Assembly: GCA_963677475.2 (NCBI GenBank) | Contig: CAXXQD010000022.1 | Coordinates: 1-64,000 of the forward strand | Reading direction: 5' to 3' | Source of the DNA: JABMQB01 sp963677475 | GTDB taxonomy: Bacteria; Bacteroidota; Bacteroidia; Bacteroidales; Prolixibacteraceae | DNA length: 64,000 nt | Part shown: positions 56,431 through 64,000 of the stretch, one piece after another | Layout: every line of letters starts with the position of its first letter | Numbering within the stretch: the first letter of the stretch is position 1 | Translations under genes and position numbers: made by a program | Notes under the pieces: generated by a model | What the model was told of the DNA's origin: nothing | Database searches by the model: none | The model's input: only the letters and a program-made list of their open reading frames with translations

Positions 56431-59226
56431 GGTAATCTCTTTGAATATGGGCATGTTCCAACATATGATGCTTTTCAATATAATAACGATGTTGAAGTTG
56501 GAAGTCTTTTAAGTGAGATTACGCGTATAGTATTACAAAAACAAAGATTAGGGGTTTATTACAAAGAGTTTTCAGGTAAAAACTTGAAGATTAAACAACA
56601 ATTTATTCTTCGTTTATCAAGAGTATTATCCGGAGTTTTCTCAGAAAATGAAGTGCATTTGTCTTGGATGATGATTCAAGGTGATGCAGTAATTGAAGAT
56701 TTCTATAAAAGCACAATAGCAAATGTTTCTGAAATTTGGTTTAATGACGAAAAAACAAATGAACCTGAGGTTGTTTCAAAATTATTATCAATATATAACT
56801 TAAATGATAAAGATATTGATGCTTATATAGTTGAAGATTTATTACCAATTTTTGCCAGAATAGAAAGTGAAAAAATTATTGTTTTAGTATATGATTTACA
56901 GACATTTAACAACGATGTATTTCAGGAAAAAATTCACACCTTATCTAAACGAATTTCTCAATATTTGAAAGAGAGAAATATTATATTTTTTGTATTAGGT
57001 AATACAACATTGAAATCATCTCAAATTAAAATTAGCGAACCAGATAAAAAAACACTAAAAAAGTGGGAGTCTATTATTCCCAATAATTTCTCTTCACCCA
57101 ATACATTATCCTCAGATAAAATTGAAAGTTTAATTTTTGAGAATATTGGTTGGTTAAAGCCATTGTCCTTAATATCTCATCCAGCCAGTAAAGAAATGGT
57201 CGATTTTATAAGAAGTTATTATGATCAACTAGACGATAGGCTTAAGGTTTTAGGGCAATATCAAATTATATCATTTCTGGAAAATTCAAACATTGCATTG
57301 AACTCAAAGTATATAAACCTAATTAGAGATATTTCTTATAGCACAAAAATACGTGATGAACATTTAGTTGCCTTAGGGTTATCTGGAACTGGTCTTAGTA
57401 GTAAAAGCAATTTAGAGAATTTAATAGAACGATTCGGTGAATCAAAAGAACAATGGAAAGTAATAAATAGTTATTTCCAAGCACATGGCAGTACAGCTCT
57501 TGCATTGGGGATAAAAAAAGAAAGTAAGCTTTGCGACTGGCATATTGAATCTGTAAATGAAGTAATTAATGAAGAAGGTTTTATAAAAAATCCAATGCAA
57601 ATTAGGGCAATGATGGATTATACAGGACAAATTCTACTTTCAACACAAAATACTCTTTCATTAAAAAACAAACAGCATTTTATAGGTTTGTTGGAAAGAG
57701 TTGCAGATCGTTATACTTCATACTTAAGAAGTCGTAGTGATATAAATCCAGAAATGCAATTAGAAGCCTCTCGTTATCAATACAAAGTTGGGCATGTCTA
57801 TGATCGATTATTTAATAAGGATCGTTATGATGTTAAAAATAGAGAACGAACTATTTCTTATCAAAGTGCAGCCAATTCGTTAGACATTCCTGATATAAAT
57901 AGTCCTTTATTTGAGACAATCATATATAGAAAAGGGACTTCTTTATCTAAAGTTAATAAAAGACTAGGTTTTGAATTGTATGAAAAATATGCGAATGAAT
58001 TATATCAAAAGCAACTAAATATAGAGTCAAACAATATATTTAAAAAAGCAAATACTTGGTTATTATCATCCGAAGAGTTAATGTCTTATGCTATTTGTAC
58101 TAATTACTTAACAAATAGAGAACAATTAAAAAAAAGTTTCTCAAAAATTATTAATAATCTAATTACTAGAACAGGGTGTCGTTTTAACGAAGAACAATAT
58201 ATAAATACAATATTATCACCCCAAATACCAACTTTCAGAAATGTATTATTAAATAAGGATAATGTTCCCTTTGACGTTAGTATATATGTAGGACTGTCAG
58301 ATATACATACTGCCTTAATTATAAGCGAAAATATATTTTCAGAAACCCTAATTTCACCAAAGATTAATCTTATAAGTAATAAGAATGGATTGGTTTTTAA
58401 TAAAAATAAGGATGATAAATTTCAAATTATAATTGGAGCTCCGGATACTCCTGATGGAGTTGGTGAAACAGTTATTACTTATGATAATGTGTTGGAGAGA
58501 ACTTACCATCTAAAAATGGCATATGACTTTAGTGAACCGGTTATTATAAATAAGTTTAACTGTCAAGCTTTAGTACTATGCGCATCTGGAATTAATGGAA
58601 TAATTAATGCTTGGAGCAAGGTTCAATCTAAATTTGTAAATAATATAAAACAATCAATAAAAATGGAATCTTTTATTATTACGCCACTTCTAATGGCATT
58701 ATTAAAACGAATTGGGTCAAAATCAATAGATCTTTTATTTGACAAAATAGTTCAAAAGAAAACTAATAAAGAATCAACCGCTAAAGAAATATTAGTTGAA
58801 AAAATAACAAAACAAGAAAAACAAATTAATCGGACTGAATTATTAGAAATATTAAAAGAACTGGAGCCAATAGATAGAAATAATATTATCAATGCAATTC
58901 AAGAGGAGAAAAAAAGTATTGAGATGGTTATTGATGGGATTGTTAATCGGTTAGATATCGATGAAGGAATTGAAGATTTATTGATTTATACAAAGTCTCT
59001 TTATGAATTTTCTAAAGACATAGAGAATATGGAAATTACAGCTAATAAAAGAGATATTTTACAGAGCTATATTAAAGGGTTTCATTTAAGATATGACAGA
59101 GTGAAAAATATAGAAAAGAATTTTTTAACGCTTGGTGAATTAAACAAAAAATCAATAGCAAAAGAAAAAGTTTTATTAAATTCTCAGATTATAAATTTCA
59201 AAAAATTTGTTGCCACTTTGCAATAA
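56428..59226 (+). CDS. 932-aa protein of unknown family in cassette A
   Basis: I do not recognise this protein. It has no signal peptide and no P-loop or nuclease motif that I can see. Residues about 140-170 contain an alternating strand/helix segment (KIIVLVYDLQTF and IIFFVLGN) that could be part of a Rossmann-like or receiver-like fold. A long helical middle follows (about 230-560), then a beta-rich stretch (about 610-720), a hydrophobic helix (SFIITPLLMALLKRIG, about 751-766) and a charged, coiled-coil-like C-terminus. The size and mix resemble accessory or defence proteins. The start codon lies inside the repeat. If cassette A inverts, this gene would be attached to the other flank. Confidence 0.7.
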   Translation: MGNLFEYGHVPTYDAFQYNNDVEVGSLLSEITRIVLQKQRLGVYYKEFSGKNLKIKQQFILRLSRVLSGVFSENEVHLSWMMIQGDAVIEDFYKSTIANVSEIWFNDEKTNEPEVVSKLLSIYNLNDKDIDAYIVEDLLPIFARIESEKIIVLVYDLQTFNNDVFQEKIHTLSKRISQYLKERNIIFFVLGNTTLKSSQIKISEPDKKTLKKWESIIPNNFSSPNTLSSDKIESLIFENIGWLKPLSLISHPASKEMVDFIRSYYDQLDDRLKVLGQYQIISFLENSNIALNSKYINLIRDISYSTKIRDEHLVALGLSGTGLSSKSNLENLIERFGESKEQWKVINSYFQAHGSTALALGIKKESKLCDWHIESVNEVINEEGFIKNPMQIRAMMDYTGQILLSTQNTLSLKNKQHFIGLLERVADRYTSYLRSRSDINPEMQLEASRYQYKVGHVYDRLFNKDRYDVKNRERTISYQSAANSLDIPDINSPLFETIIYRKGTSLSKVNKRLGFELYEKYANELYQKQLNIESNNIFKKANTWLLSSEELMSYAICTNYLTNREQLKKSFSKIINNLITRTGCRFNEEQYINTILSPQIPTFRNVLLNKDNVPFDVSIYVGLSDIHTALIISENIFSETLISPKINLISNKNGLVFNKNKDDKFQIIIGAPDTPDGVGETVITYDNVLERTYHLKMAYDFSEPVIINKFNCQALVLCASGINGIINAWSKVQSKFVNNIKQSIKMESFIITPLLMALLKRIGSKSIDLLFDKIVQKKTNKESTAKEILVEKITKQEKQINRTELLEILKELEPIDRNNIINAIQEEKKSIEMVIDGIVNRLDIDEGIEDLLIYTKSLYEFSKDIENMEITANKRDILQSYIKGFHLRYDRVKNIEKNFLTLGELNKKSIAKEKVLLNSQIINFKKFVATLQ

Positions 59227-59229
59227 AAA

Positions 59230-60519
59230 TTATAAGTGATCATTTGCTTTGTTTGTAAGGTGTGTTGTGCAAGTTAGGAACGATTCTGCAAATTTTACTC
59301 TTGATTTAATTCCATTCATTTTATCCATTGCTTCAACCATTTCGATATAATAATCAACTCTTTGACTTTTAAAAACAGATATTAATCTTTTTTTTAAATC
59401 AAAAAATTCACTTATATCAACAAAATAATCTGGCGAGAAACTTTGTGACATTCTATCGCGTTGAAAATAAGTGTTACAATAATAAACTCTATTGGGGTAG
59501 TTTTTATGTCCTAATAGTAAAAGACTCATTAATGTGAGTTCAGATACCCTTCTATGATCAATATGAAAATCATTTGGTTGGTGTGTTATCAAAACATCGG
59601 GTTTAAAGTCATGAATTATTTCAACAATTTGCATTGCAGCCTTTTTAATTACAAAATCTTCAAATTCTTTAAATCCTAAAAATACTAAAGAGTAATTTGG
59701 TAATATTTGGGAAGCTGTAATTGATTCTTGTTTCCGTTCTTCGTTTCCTGTAATTATAATAGATTTAACTTCACCACCACTTAGGCATGTTTGAGCAATT
59801 GTTCCTCCACAAAATATTTCACAATCATCTGGGTGGGCTGTAATGAGTAAAATTTTTAGTTTTTTTTCGGTCTTCTCCTTTTTTGAGAATAATAAACTTG
59901 CAATTTCATTTGCCATTGGAATCAATTCTTTAGTTTCCTTTCTTCTGTCCTCAATTTCAGGAATCATAATTTGTTTCACAGTATAATTATTTGAATGAAC
60001 ATTTAACAGAAGGTGCAAATCAAATCCCCAATTATCAATTAATTTTTGCCATTCCACACAACTTTTTTTGAACAGATAGATACCTGACAGAGGTAAATGG
60101 ATATCACTAATTTCAGGATACATTACCTTAATCATTGGTTTGGCAGTTAAGGCTGTTACAGACCTAGTATGTTTCTTTTGCTCCCAAAATGTTTTAACTA
60201 AACCCACTTTATGGTCTAAAGATTCTACGCATCTATCAATCCAACTATATTGAAAATCTCTTATATCGCCATCGGTTTTAAATATTAAGTCATTTTTAGA
60301 AGTCTTTATACCATTTTTGAAAGTAAACCCAAAGCCTTTACCATTGCTATGAGTTACAATAGCTCCACTTTTTTTTGCAATAGATTCTGTATTATCTGTA
60401 GTTGCTTTGTCAATGGATACAATAATTTCATTTACATATTTTGATCGTTTGCATTCTTTAATTATAGTTTCTATTGTCCGACCTTCATTTAGTGCAGGAA
60501 TAATGACTGAAACATTCAT
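59230..60519 (-). CDS. GT2 glycosyltransferase / PIG-L deacetylase fusion in cassette A
   Basis: The 429-aa protein joins two enzymes. Residues 1-215 are a family 2 (or GT81-like) glycosyltransferase, opening VSVIIPALNEGRTI with the metal-binding D83-G-D85 (KTDGD). Residues about 220-420 are a PIG-L/LmbE deacetylase with the zinc motif AHPDD (H229, D231, D232) and a second histidine pair in NDFHIDHRR (H319, H322). Together they could transfer an N-acetylated sugar and deacetylate it, as in the synthesis of glycolipids or small glycosides. No membrane helix is seen. The ATG is the end of the right-hand repeat. Confidence 0.85.
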   Translation of the reverse strand: MNVSVIIPALNEGRTIETIIKECKRSKYVNEIIVSIDKATTDNTESIAKKSGAIVTHSNGKGFGFTFKNGIKTSKNDLIFKTDGDIRDFQYSWIDRCVESLDHKVGLVKTFWEQKKHTRSVTALTAKPMIKVMYPEISDIHLPLSGIYLFKKSCVEWQKLIDNWGFDLHLLLNVHSNNYTVKQIMIPEIEDRRKETKELIPMANEIASLLFSKKEKTEKKLKILLITAHPDDCEIFCGGTIAQTCLSGGEVKSIIITGNEERKQESITASQILPNYSLVFLGFKEFEDFVIKKAAMQIVEIIHDFKPDVLITHQPNDFHIDHRRVSELTLMSLLLLGHKNYPNRVYYCNTYFQRDRMSQSFSPDYFVDISEFFDLKKRLISVFKSQRVDYYIEMVEAMDKMNGIKSRVKFAESFLTCTTHLTNKANDHL

Positions 60520-60540
60520 AATAAATAGTTATCCTGTATT
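60517..60540 (-). repeat. 24-bp recombination-site-like repeat, copy 2
   Basis: On the minus strand it is identical to copy 1, and its ATG is the start codon of the GT2/PIG-L gene. Outward of it (60541-60733) is a 193-bp region shared with the divergent recombinase gene; a weak -7-like box TTCCTTTG at 60702-60709 faces the recombinase. Confidence 0.8.
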
Positions 60541-60733
60541 AATTAAATAGAAGAATAGCATTGAGATTGCATGTCTGATGGCTATTCAAAAATTAGTGAT
60601 TAGATTAACATATAATATCTCTGTTAAATATATAAAATTCTTAGGAAAAAGAGTTTATATTTATCCAGATCATTTTTCCCCTCATACTTTAAGATTATTT
60701 CTTCCTTTGCGCTTCACTTTATAAACATAATTC

Positions 60734-61681
60734 ATGGACACTGTAAAAGAAGCACGTGAAAATTTTATTTTTCACTGTAGATTTGAAAAAAGTTTAAGCC
60801 CTAAAACAATCCAAGCATATACTTCAGATATTAATCAGTTTGTCGGATTTTTAAACAAACAGAATTATTCAAAACAGATCACCAAGATTGACAAATTAGT
60901 TTTAAAAGATTTTCTTAGATTTATTTCAGACAAAAAGCCTAAAACTGTAAAACGAAAAATTGCTACACTAAAAGCTTTATTCAATTTTCTAGAGTTTGAA
61001 GATGAGATTATTGTAAATCCATTTCGAAAAATGAGGATTCAGATTAAGGAATCAAAAAGGTTGCCTTCCGTACTTAATGTCACAGATGTTTCAAAAATCT
61101 TTAAATCTGCCTATCAGTTAAAGACCAGAATTTCTTCACAAGGGTCATATTCCTACAAAGAGGCTGTTAGGGATATTGCAATTCTTGAATTGCTTTTTGC
61201 AACTGGTATTAGGGTCTCAGAACTATGTAACTTAAAAGCAAAAAACATAGGTCGAAATTTTAGTTTCATCATTGTAAAAGGTAAAGGAGATAAAGAAAGG
61301 ATTATTCAAATCTGTAATAAGGAAACAGTTTTGGCATTGAAAGAATATAACATAATATTTAAAGATGAAATCAAACAACTGGGCTATTTCTTTATTAATC
61401 GGTTAGGTAATCAAATTTCTGATCAATCAGTTCGGTTTATGATAAAGAAGTATTCAAGACTGGCAGGGATAGAAAAAAGAATAACACCCCATACTTTTCG
61501 CCATACATTTGCAACACTTCTTTTAGAAGAGGGAGTTGATTTAATTTATATTCAACACTTACTTGGACATAGCTCGATCATGACTACTCAAATTTACACT
61601 CATGTTAATCAAGCGAAACAGAAAAAGATACTTAATACCAAACACCCCCGGAAGAAATTCAATTTAGTGGTTCAAATTTAG
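60734..61681 (+). CDS. Tyrosine recombinase (XerC/D-like) between the two cassettes
   Basis: The 315-aa protein has an N-terminal SAM-like core-binding domain (LSPKTIQAYTSDINQF) and a complete catalytic domain: R160 (ATGIRVSEL), the lysine near 184 (KGKGDKER), H253 and R256 (HTFRHTFAT), H279 (LLGHSS) and the nucleophile Y288 (IYTHV). There is no arm-binding domain, as in Xer and in phase-variation invertases. The first gene of cassette B begins 7 bases after its stop codon, so whichever gene faces it should be cotranscribed with it. Acting on the four 24-bp repeats is my inference from position. Confidence 0.9.
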   Translation: MDTVKEARENFIFHCRFEKSLSPKTIQAYTSDINQFVGFLNKQNYSKQITKIDKLVLKDFLRFISDKKPKTVKRKIATLKALFNFLEFEDEIIVNPFRKMRIQIKESKRLPSVLNVTDVSKIFKSAYQLKTRISSQGSYSYKEAVRDIAILELLFATGIRVSELCNLKAKNIGRNFSFIIVKGKGDKERIIQICNKETVLALKEYNIIFKDEIKQLGYFFINRLGNQISDQSVRFMIKKYSRLAGIEKRITPHTFRHTFATLLLEEGVDLIYIQHLLGHSSIMTTQIYTHVNQAKQKKILNTKHPRKKFNLVVQI

Positions 61682-61688
61682 TTTCCTG

Positions 61689-61712
61689 AATACAGGATAA
61701 TTAAATATTATG
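61689..61712 (+). repeat. 24-bp recombination-site-like repeat, copy 3
   Basis: It reads AATACAGGATAA, then TTAAATATTATG. It differs from copies 1 and 2 at three positions of the second half and is identical to copy 4. It starts 7 bases after the recombinase stop codon. Confidence 0.8.
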
Positions 61713-62778
61713 CAACAATTAAAATTTTGAAAAGAAATATTAAAATAATTGCTTCATACATCGACAGCATAATGCCTGCCATGATGCTATTTTTTAAAGA
61801 ACTGACATTCATTAGGATTCTCATTCTTTTTATCATATTTGTAGGAGTAGGTCAATTTATTAATTATTTTCAATCGTTTTATAATTTTCACATATATCAA
61901 ATTATTTAGTCATCTCGACAATTATAATTGCCTCTCTGGCAATAAAGAATTTTTTAAAAGGTATTGAAACTTTCAATCAAATGATTGCTTCACATCCAAT
62001 TAAATTCATTGGTCAAAATATATTGGATATAATTAATTCAAAATGGTCATTTCCAGGATTAATAATAATCGGAGGATTGTATGTGTTTTTGTCAATAAGG
62101 CTTGAATATATTAAGCTCAATATAATTGGATTGTATGTGTTAATAATGATCATACTGATGATGGTAACGGCAATACTAACTCAAACAGTTTATGTTTATT
62201 ATCTTATTTTATTAAAAAAACTTGCTACATACAATAAAGAGTTTAAATATAATTTTTATTTGCCAGCAAAAACGGAATGGGTATTGCATCTTGCTAAGGA
62301 GGGACGTAAGCTTAACAATTTATTCTTTATATTGGGTTTTATATATACTTTAGTTTATTATGAATTGAATATGCCTCCTAACGCAATTGTTCTTAGAAAT
62401 AATATTAGCGGAAGATATTTTTGGGAAAAGATACAGATTTCAACTCCAGATAATACAATTTTTGTAATGGGATGGATTGTTATATTCATTATTATCGTTG
62501 TTGCTTTTCCAACATACTACTATATTCAACAAACATATATGAGAATGGTAGTTCAAAAATTAAAAAATAAGTCACTTACAGAAATACAACAGTTAATGAA
62601 AGCTACTGCTTTAACAAATAAAGACGACATTGATTTAGAATTAAAATTTATTACTTTAATGAAGGATGTAGATAATTCATCAAATATTGCAATACCAAAA
62701 AATAACCTAATTCCTTTGATGTCATCAATCGGATCATTATTTATTCATCTTATTAAAATATCAGAAAGTTTGTTGTGA
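61710..62778 (+). pseudogene. Frameshifted multi-pass membrane protein in cassette B
   Basis: From the repeat's ATG the frame reads MQQLKF and stops. The body begins one frame away (TTG at 61727), runs to a stop at 61909, and after a second shift near 61885 continues SHISNYLVISTIII and the long frame 61981-62778. The joined protein has about six hydrophobic segments, a soluble stretch and a polar C-terminus; no family is recognised. It may be a true pseudogene, or the A/T runs may hide sequencing errors. The longest intact piece alone is 265 aa. Confidence 0.55.
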
Positions 62779-63818
62779 TAATCTTTACCTACTCTTTTGA
62801 TTGCCTCAATTAGAAGGAAGTTTATAAAACCCTTAAAGCTGCTTAGTAAATTTTTGTTTCCGATATTACTTTCTAATTCATTTAAATTTCTATCAATATT
62901 AGAACGGACATTTTTAAGGTTAATCAAAATAGATTCAAGTACATTATTCTTATGATAGTATTCGAATACTTTATTGAGAGCTTCCTTTTCTCTCTCGGAT
63001 GAGTTTATTAATTCCTCGAATGAGGAGCGCTTCTTATAATTCAAAGAATTAAATATAAATGCAACTGTTAAGTTTTTTCGTGAGCGCAAAATATCAATAT
63101 TATTTTTTCCTTTATGCCCTACATTAATAGCAGCACTTCCAAACGGCTCTAAATCATTTAGTAATTGAAAAATATAACCACAATCATACCCAATATTGTC
63201 TACTATTTTAATCAAATTGATATCGCCATTTCCAAATTTATAACCAATCAACAAGCTATTTTTTATTAATGATATTGTTTGATTCTCTATAATCTCTTTT
63301 ATAACCTTCAATGATGTAAACTGCTTGCTAGATAAGTTCATTTCTTTAAGAGCTCCTGAAGCCATTTCTTTAATAGTCTCGCAGAACAAGTTAACAATAT
63401 TGTAATATTCAAGCTTTATTTGTGAATCTTTTAAGGAATTGGTTATTTGTTGGAATGAATCACCTAGCAAATAATAAGCAAATAGAATTGCCTCGTTTGC
63501 TGTATACTGAACATGAAATGCTTTTTTCCCATGTCTAAGCGAATCATTGTCAATAAGATCATCAATTAGCAAAGTAGATTTGTGTAAAAGCTCAATATGT
63601 ACTGCAAATTGGGCAACTTCTGATCTTTTTTTAATATTAAATGAATTTCCAGAAAGTGCATAACCCCAACACAATATTACTGGTCTATATCTTGCACCAA
63701 TTAAAAATTGTTCACCTTTTCTATACCTACGAGGAAACGATTGGAGGTGTTTGTTCCATATTACTTTAAAAATATTTAAGAAACTGGTCTTATCATTACC
63801 TAATATCTCTTTTCCCAA
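62745..63818 (-). CDS. Polyprenyl synthetase (isoprenoid synthase)-like protein in cassette B
   Basis: The 357-aa protein has the first aspartate-rich motif of trans-prenyltransferases, LLIDDLIDNDSLRHG (D86, D87, D90), preceded by HIELLHKSTLL, and a modified second motif QLLNDLEP (N221, D222, E224). Variants with NDLEP are known in this superfamily, so it may make or bind a prenyl diphosphate, but the catalytic state is uncertain. The chosen TTG at 63818 is the first start in this frame after a TAA. The ATG of the repeat at 63844 is in another frame and gives only MNDSLECINWEKRY, so a one-base change may have broken the 5' end. Confidence 0.7.
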   Translation of the reverse strand: MGKEILGNDKTSFLNIFKVIWNKHLQSFPRRYRKGEQFLIGARYRPVILCWGYALSGNSFNIKKRSEVAQFAVHIELLHKSTLLIDDLIDNDSLRHGKKAFHVQYTANEAILFAYYLLGDSFQQITNSLKDSQIKLEYYNIVNLFCETIKEMASGALKEMNLSSKQFTSLKVIKEIIENQTISLIKNSLLIGYKFGNGDINLIKIVDNIGYDCGYIFQLLNDLEPFGSAAINVGHKGKNNIDILRSRKNLTVAFIFNSLNYKKRSSFEELINSSEREKEALNKVFEYYHKNNVLESILINLKNVRSNIDRNLNELESNIGNKNLLSSFKGFINFLLIEAIKRVGKDYHNKLSDILIR

Positions 63819-63841
63819 TTAATACATTCCAAAGAATCATT

Positions 63842-63865
63842 CATAATATTTAATTATCCTGTATT
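63842..63865 (-). repeat. 24-bp recombination-site-like repeat, copy 4
   Basis: On the minus strand it is identical to copy 3. It closes cassette B. The 135 bases to its right (63866-64000) hold no gene that I can see; any promoter or further cassette would lie there or beyond the window. Confidence 0.8.
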
Positions 63866-64000
63866 AGTATTAAATTAAACTATGCTGTAATCTTTTGACA
63901 TTGTTACTCATAGCAATAGGGGCTATTCCTAAAATCTTATTGTTACTTTCTCGGATAAAGGGTTAGCCTGAAATTTGTTTTAAGTTACAACAATTTTTAT

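Larger units (their letters stand above)
56407..60540. mobile_element. Invertible cassette A (two convergent genes between inverted 24-bp repeats)
   Basis: The outer ends, 56407-56430 and 60517-60540, are identical 24-bp sequences in inverted orientation, and the identity continues two more bases outward (TT). Inside, a 932-aa gene reads rightward from the left repeat and a GT2/PIG-L gene reads leftward from the right repeat; their stop codons are 3 bases apart. Recombination between the repeats would invert the 4134-bp segment and attach each gene, at its start codon, to the opposite flank. A recombinase gene lies 193 bases to the right. Confidence 0.65.
61689..63865. mobile_element. Invertible cassette B (two convergent genes between inverted 24-bp repeats)
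   Basis: The outer ends, 61689-61712 and 63842-63865, are identical in inverted orientation. A membrane-protein gene reads right from the left copy and a polyprenyl synthetase-like gene reads left from the right copy; their 3' ends overlap by 34 bases. The left copy lies directly behind the recombinase gene. Both genes are out of frame with the ATG of their repeat by the same offset. Confidence 0.6.
42405..64000. mobile_element. Genomic island beginning at tRNA-Gln, right end not seen
   Basis: Downstream of tRNA-Gln the gene content changes at once from housekeeping genes to an integrase, a family-A-like polymerase, defence-type proteins, decayed genes and a second recombinase with invertible cassettes, and the sequence becomes visibly more AT-rich, especially after 48.4 kb. 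I found no second copy of the tRNA 3' end in the window, so the island either ends beyond 64000 or is made of several insertions. Where one element ends and the next begins cannot be fixed. Confidence 0.6.

Noticed and set aside
56400..63870. The four 24-bp repeats as a simple shared promoter of a regulon
   Set aside because: They contain no TTTG/TAnnTTTG pattern, extend through the ATG, occur as exact inverted pairs around convergent genes and flank a recombinase. A shared regulatory motif remains possible but explains less.
42405..64000. A CRISPR array, retron or diversity-generating retroelement in the accessory region
   Set aside because: I see no regularly spaced repeats, no cas genes and no reverse transcriptase motif such as YxDD.
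42405..64000. A duplicated tRNA-Gln 3' end marking the right end of the island
   Set aside because: No second copy of the 3' tRNA sequence was found in the window; only an 11-bp match near the integrase is present.

Overview
The window looks like a chromosome segment of a Bacteroidota bacterium. The reasons are Bacteroidota-type promoters (TAnnTTTG boxes, several about 20-25 bases before the start codon), DUF4294, DUF2851, DUF2723 and TIGR00266 proteins, a PorE-like lipoprotein of the type IX secretion system, a preQ1-I riboswitch on a queuosine-precursor transporter, and AT-rich DNA. A finer placement is not supported by the sequence alone.

Positions 1 to about 42400 are ordinary core genome: glycine decarboxylase (cut by the window edge), protein repair, exopolysaccharide priming, arginine deiminase, RNA modification, peptidases, aspartate kinase, GlmM-type mutase, an ECF sigma factor with a membrane partner, dGTPase, a CotH-type lipoprotein, PorE, a Nudix enzyme and a DUF2723 membrane protein, plus tRNA-Phe. 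The core also holds a decayed LOG-family gene and an AAA/DUF4143 ATPase with three copies of a 16-bp operator-like element.

From tRNA-Gln (42405) to the window end the DNA is accessory and mostly more AT-rich. It starts with a tyrosine integrase and a divergent family-A polymerase (TV-Pol-like). A three-gene membrane operon, an interleaved inverted-repeat element, a 1231-aa SIR2 protein, a graveyard of at least three decayed genes, and a Swt1-type HEPN / Mrr-like nuclease pair follow; this stretch reads as a defence island.

The most remarkable part is 56.4-63.9 kb. Four copies of a 24-bp repeat (core TACAGGATAA, ending in TATTATG) sit as two inverted pairs on either side of a XerC/D-like recombinase gene. 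Each pair encloses two convergent genes, and each copy lies exactly at a gene's 5' end; in cassette A the ATG of the repeat is the start codon of both genes. Cassette A (4134 bp) pairs a 932-aa protein of unknown family with a GT2 glycosyltransferase/PIG-L deacetylase fusion. Cassette B (2177 bp) pairs a frameshifted multi-pass membrane protein with a polyprenyl synthetase-like protein, and begins 7 bases after the recombinase stop codon. I infer a recombinase-driven double switch in which inversion exchanges the gene attached to each outside flank. Inversion itself cannot be seen in a single sequence.
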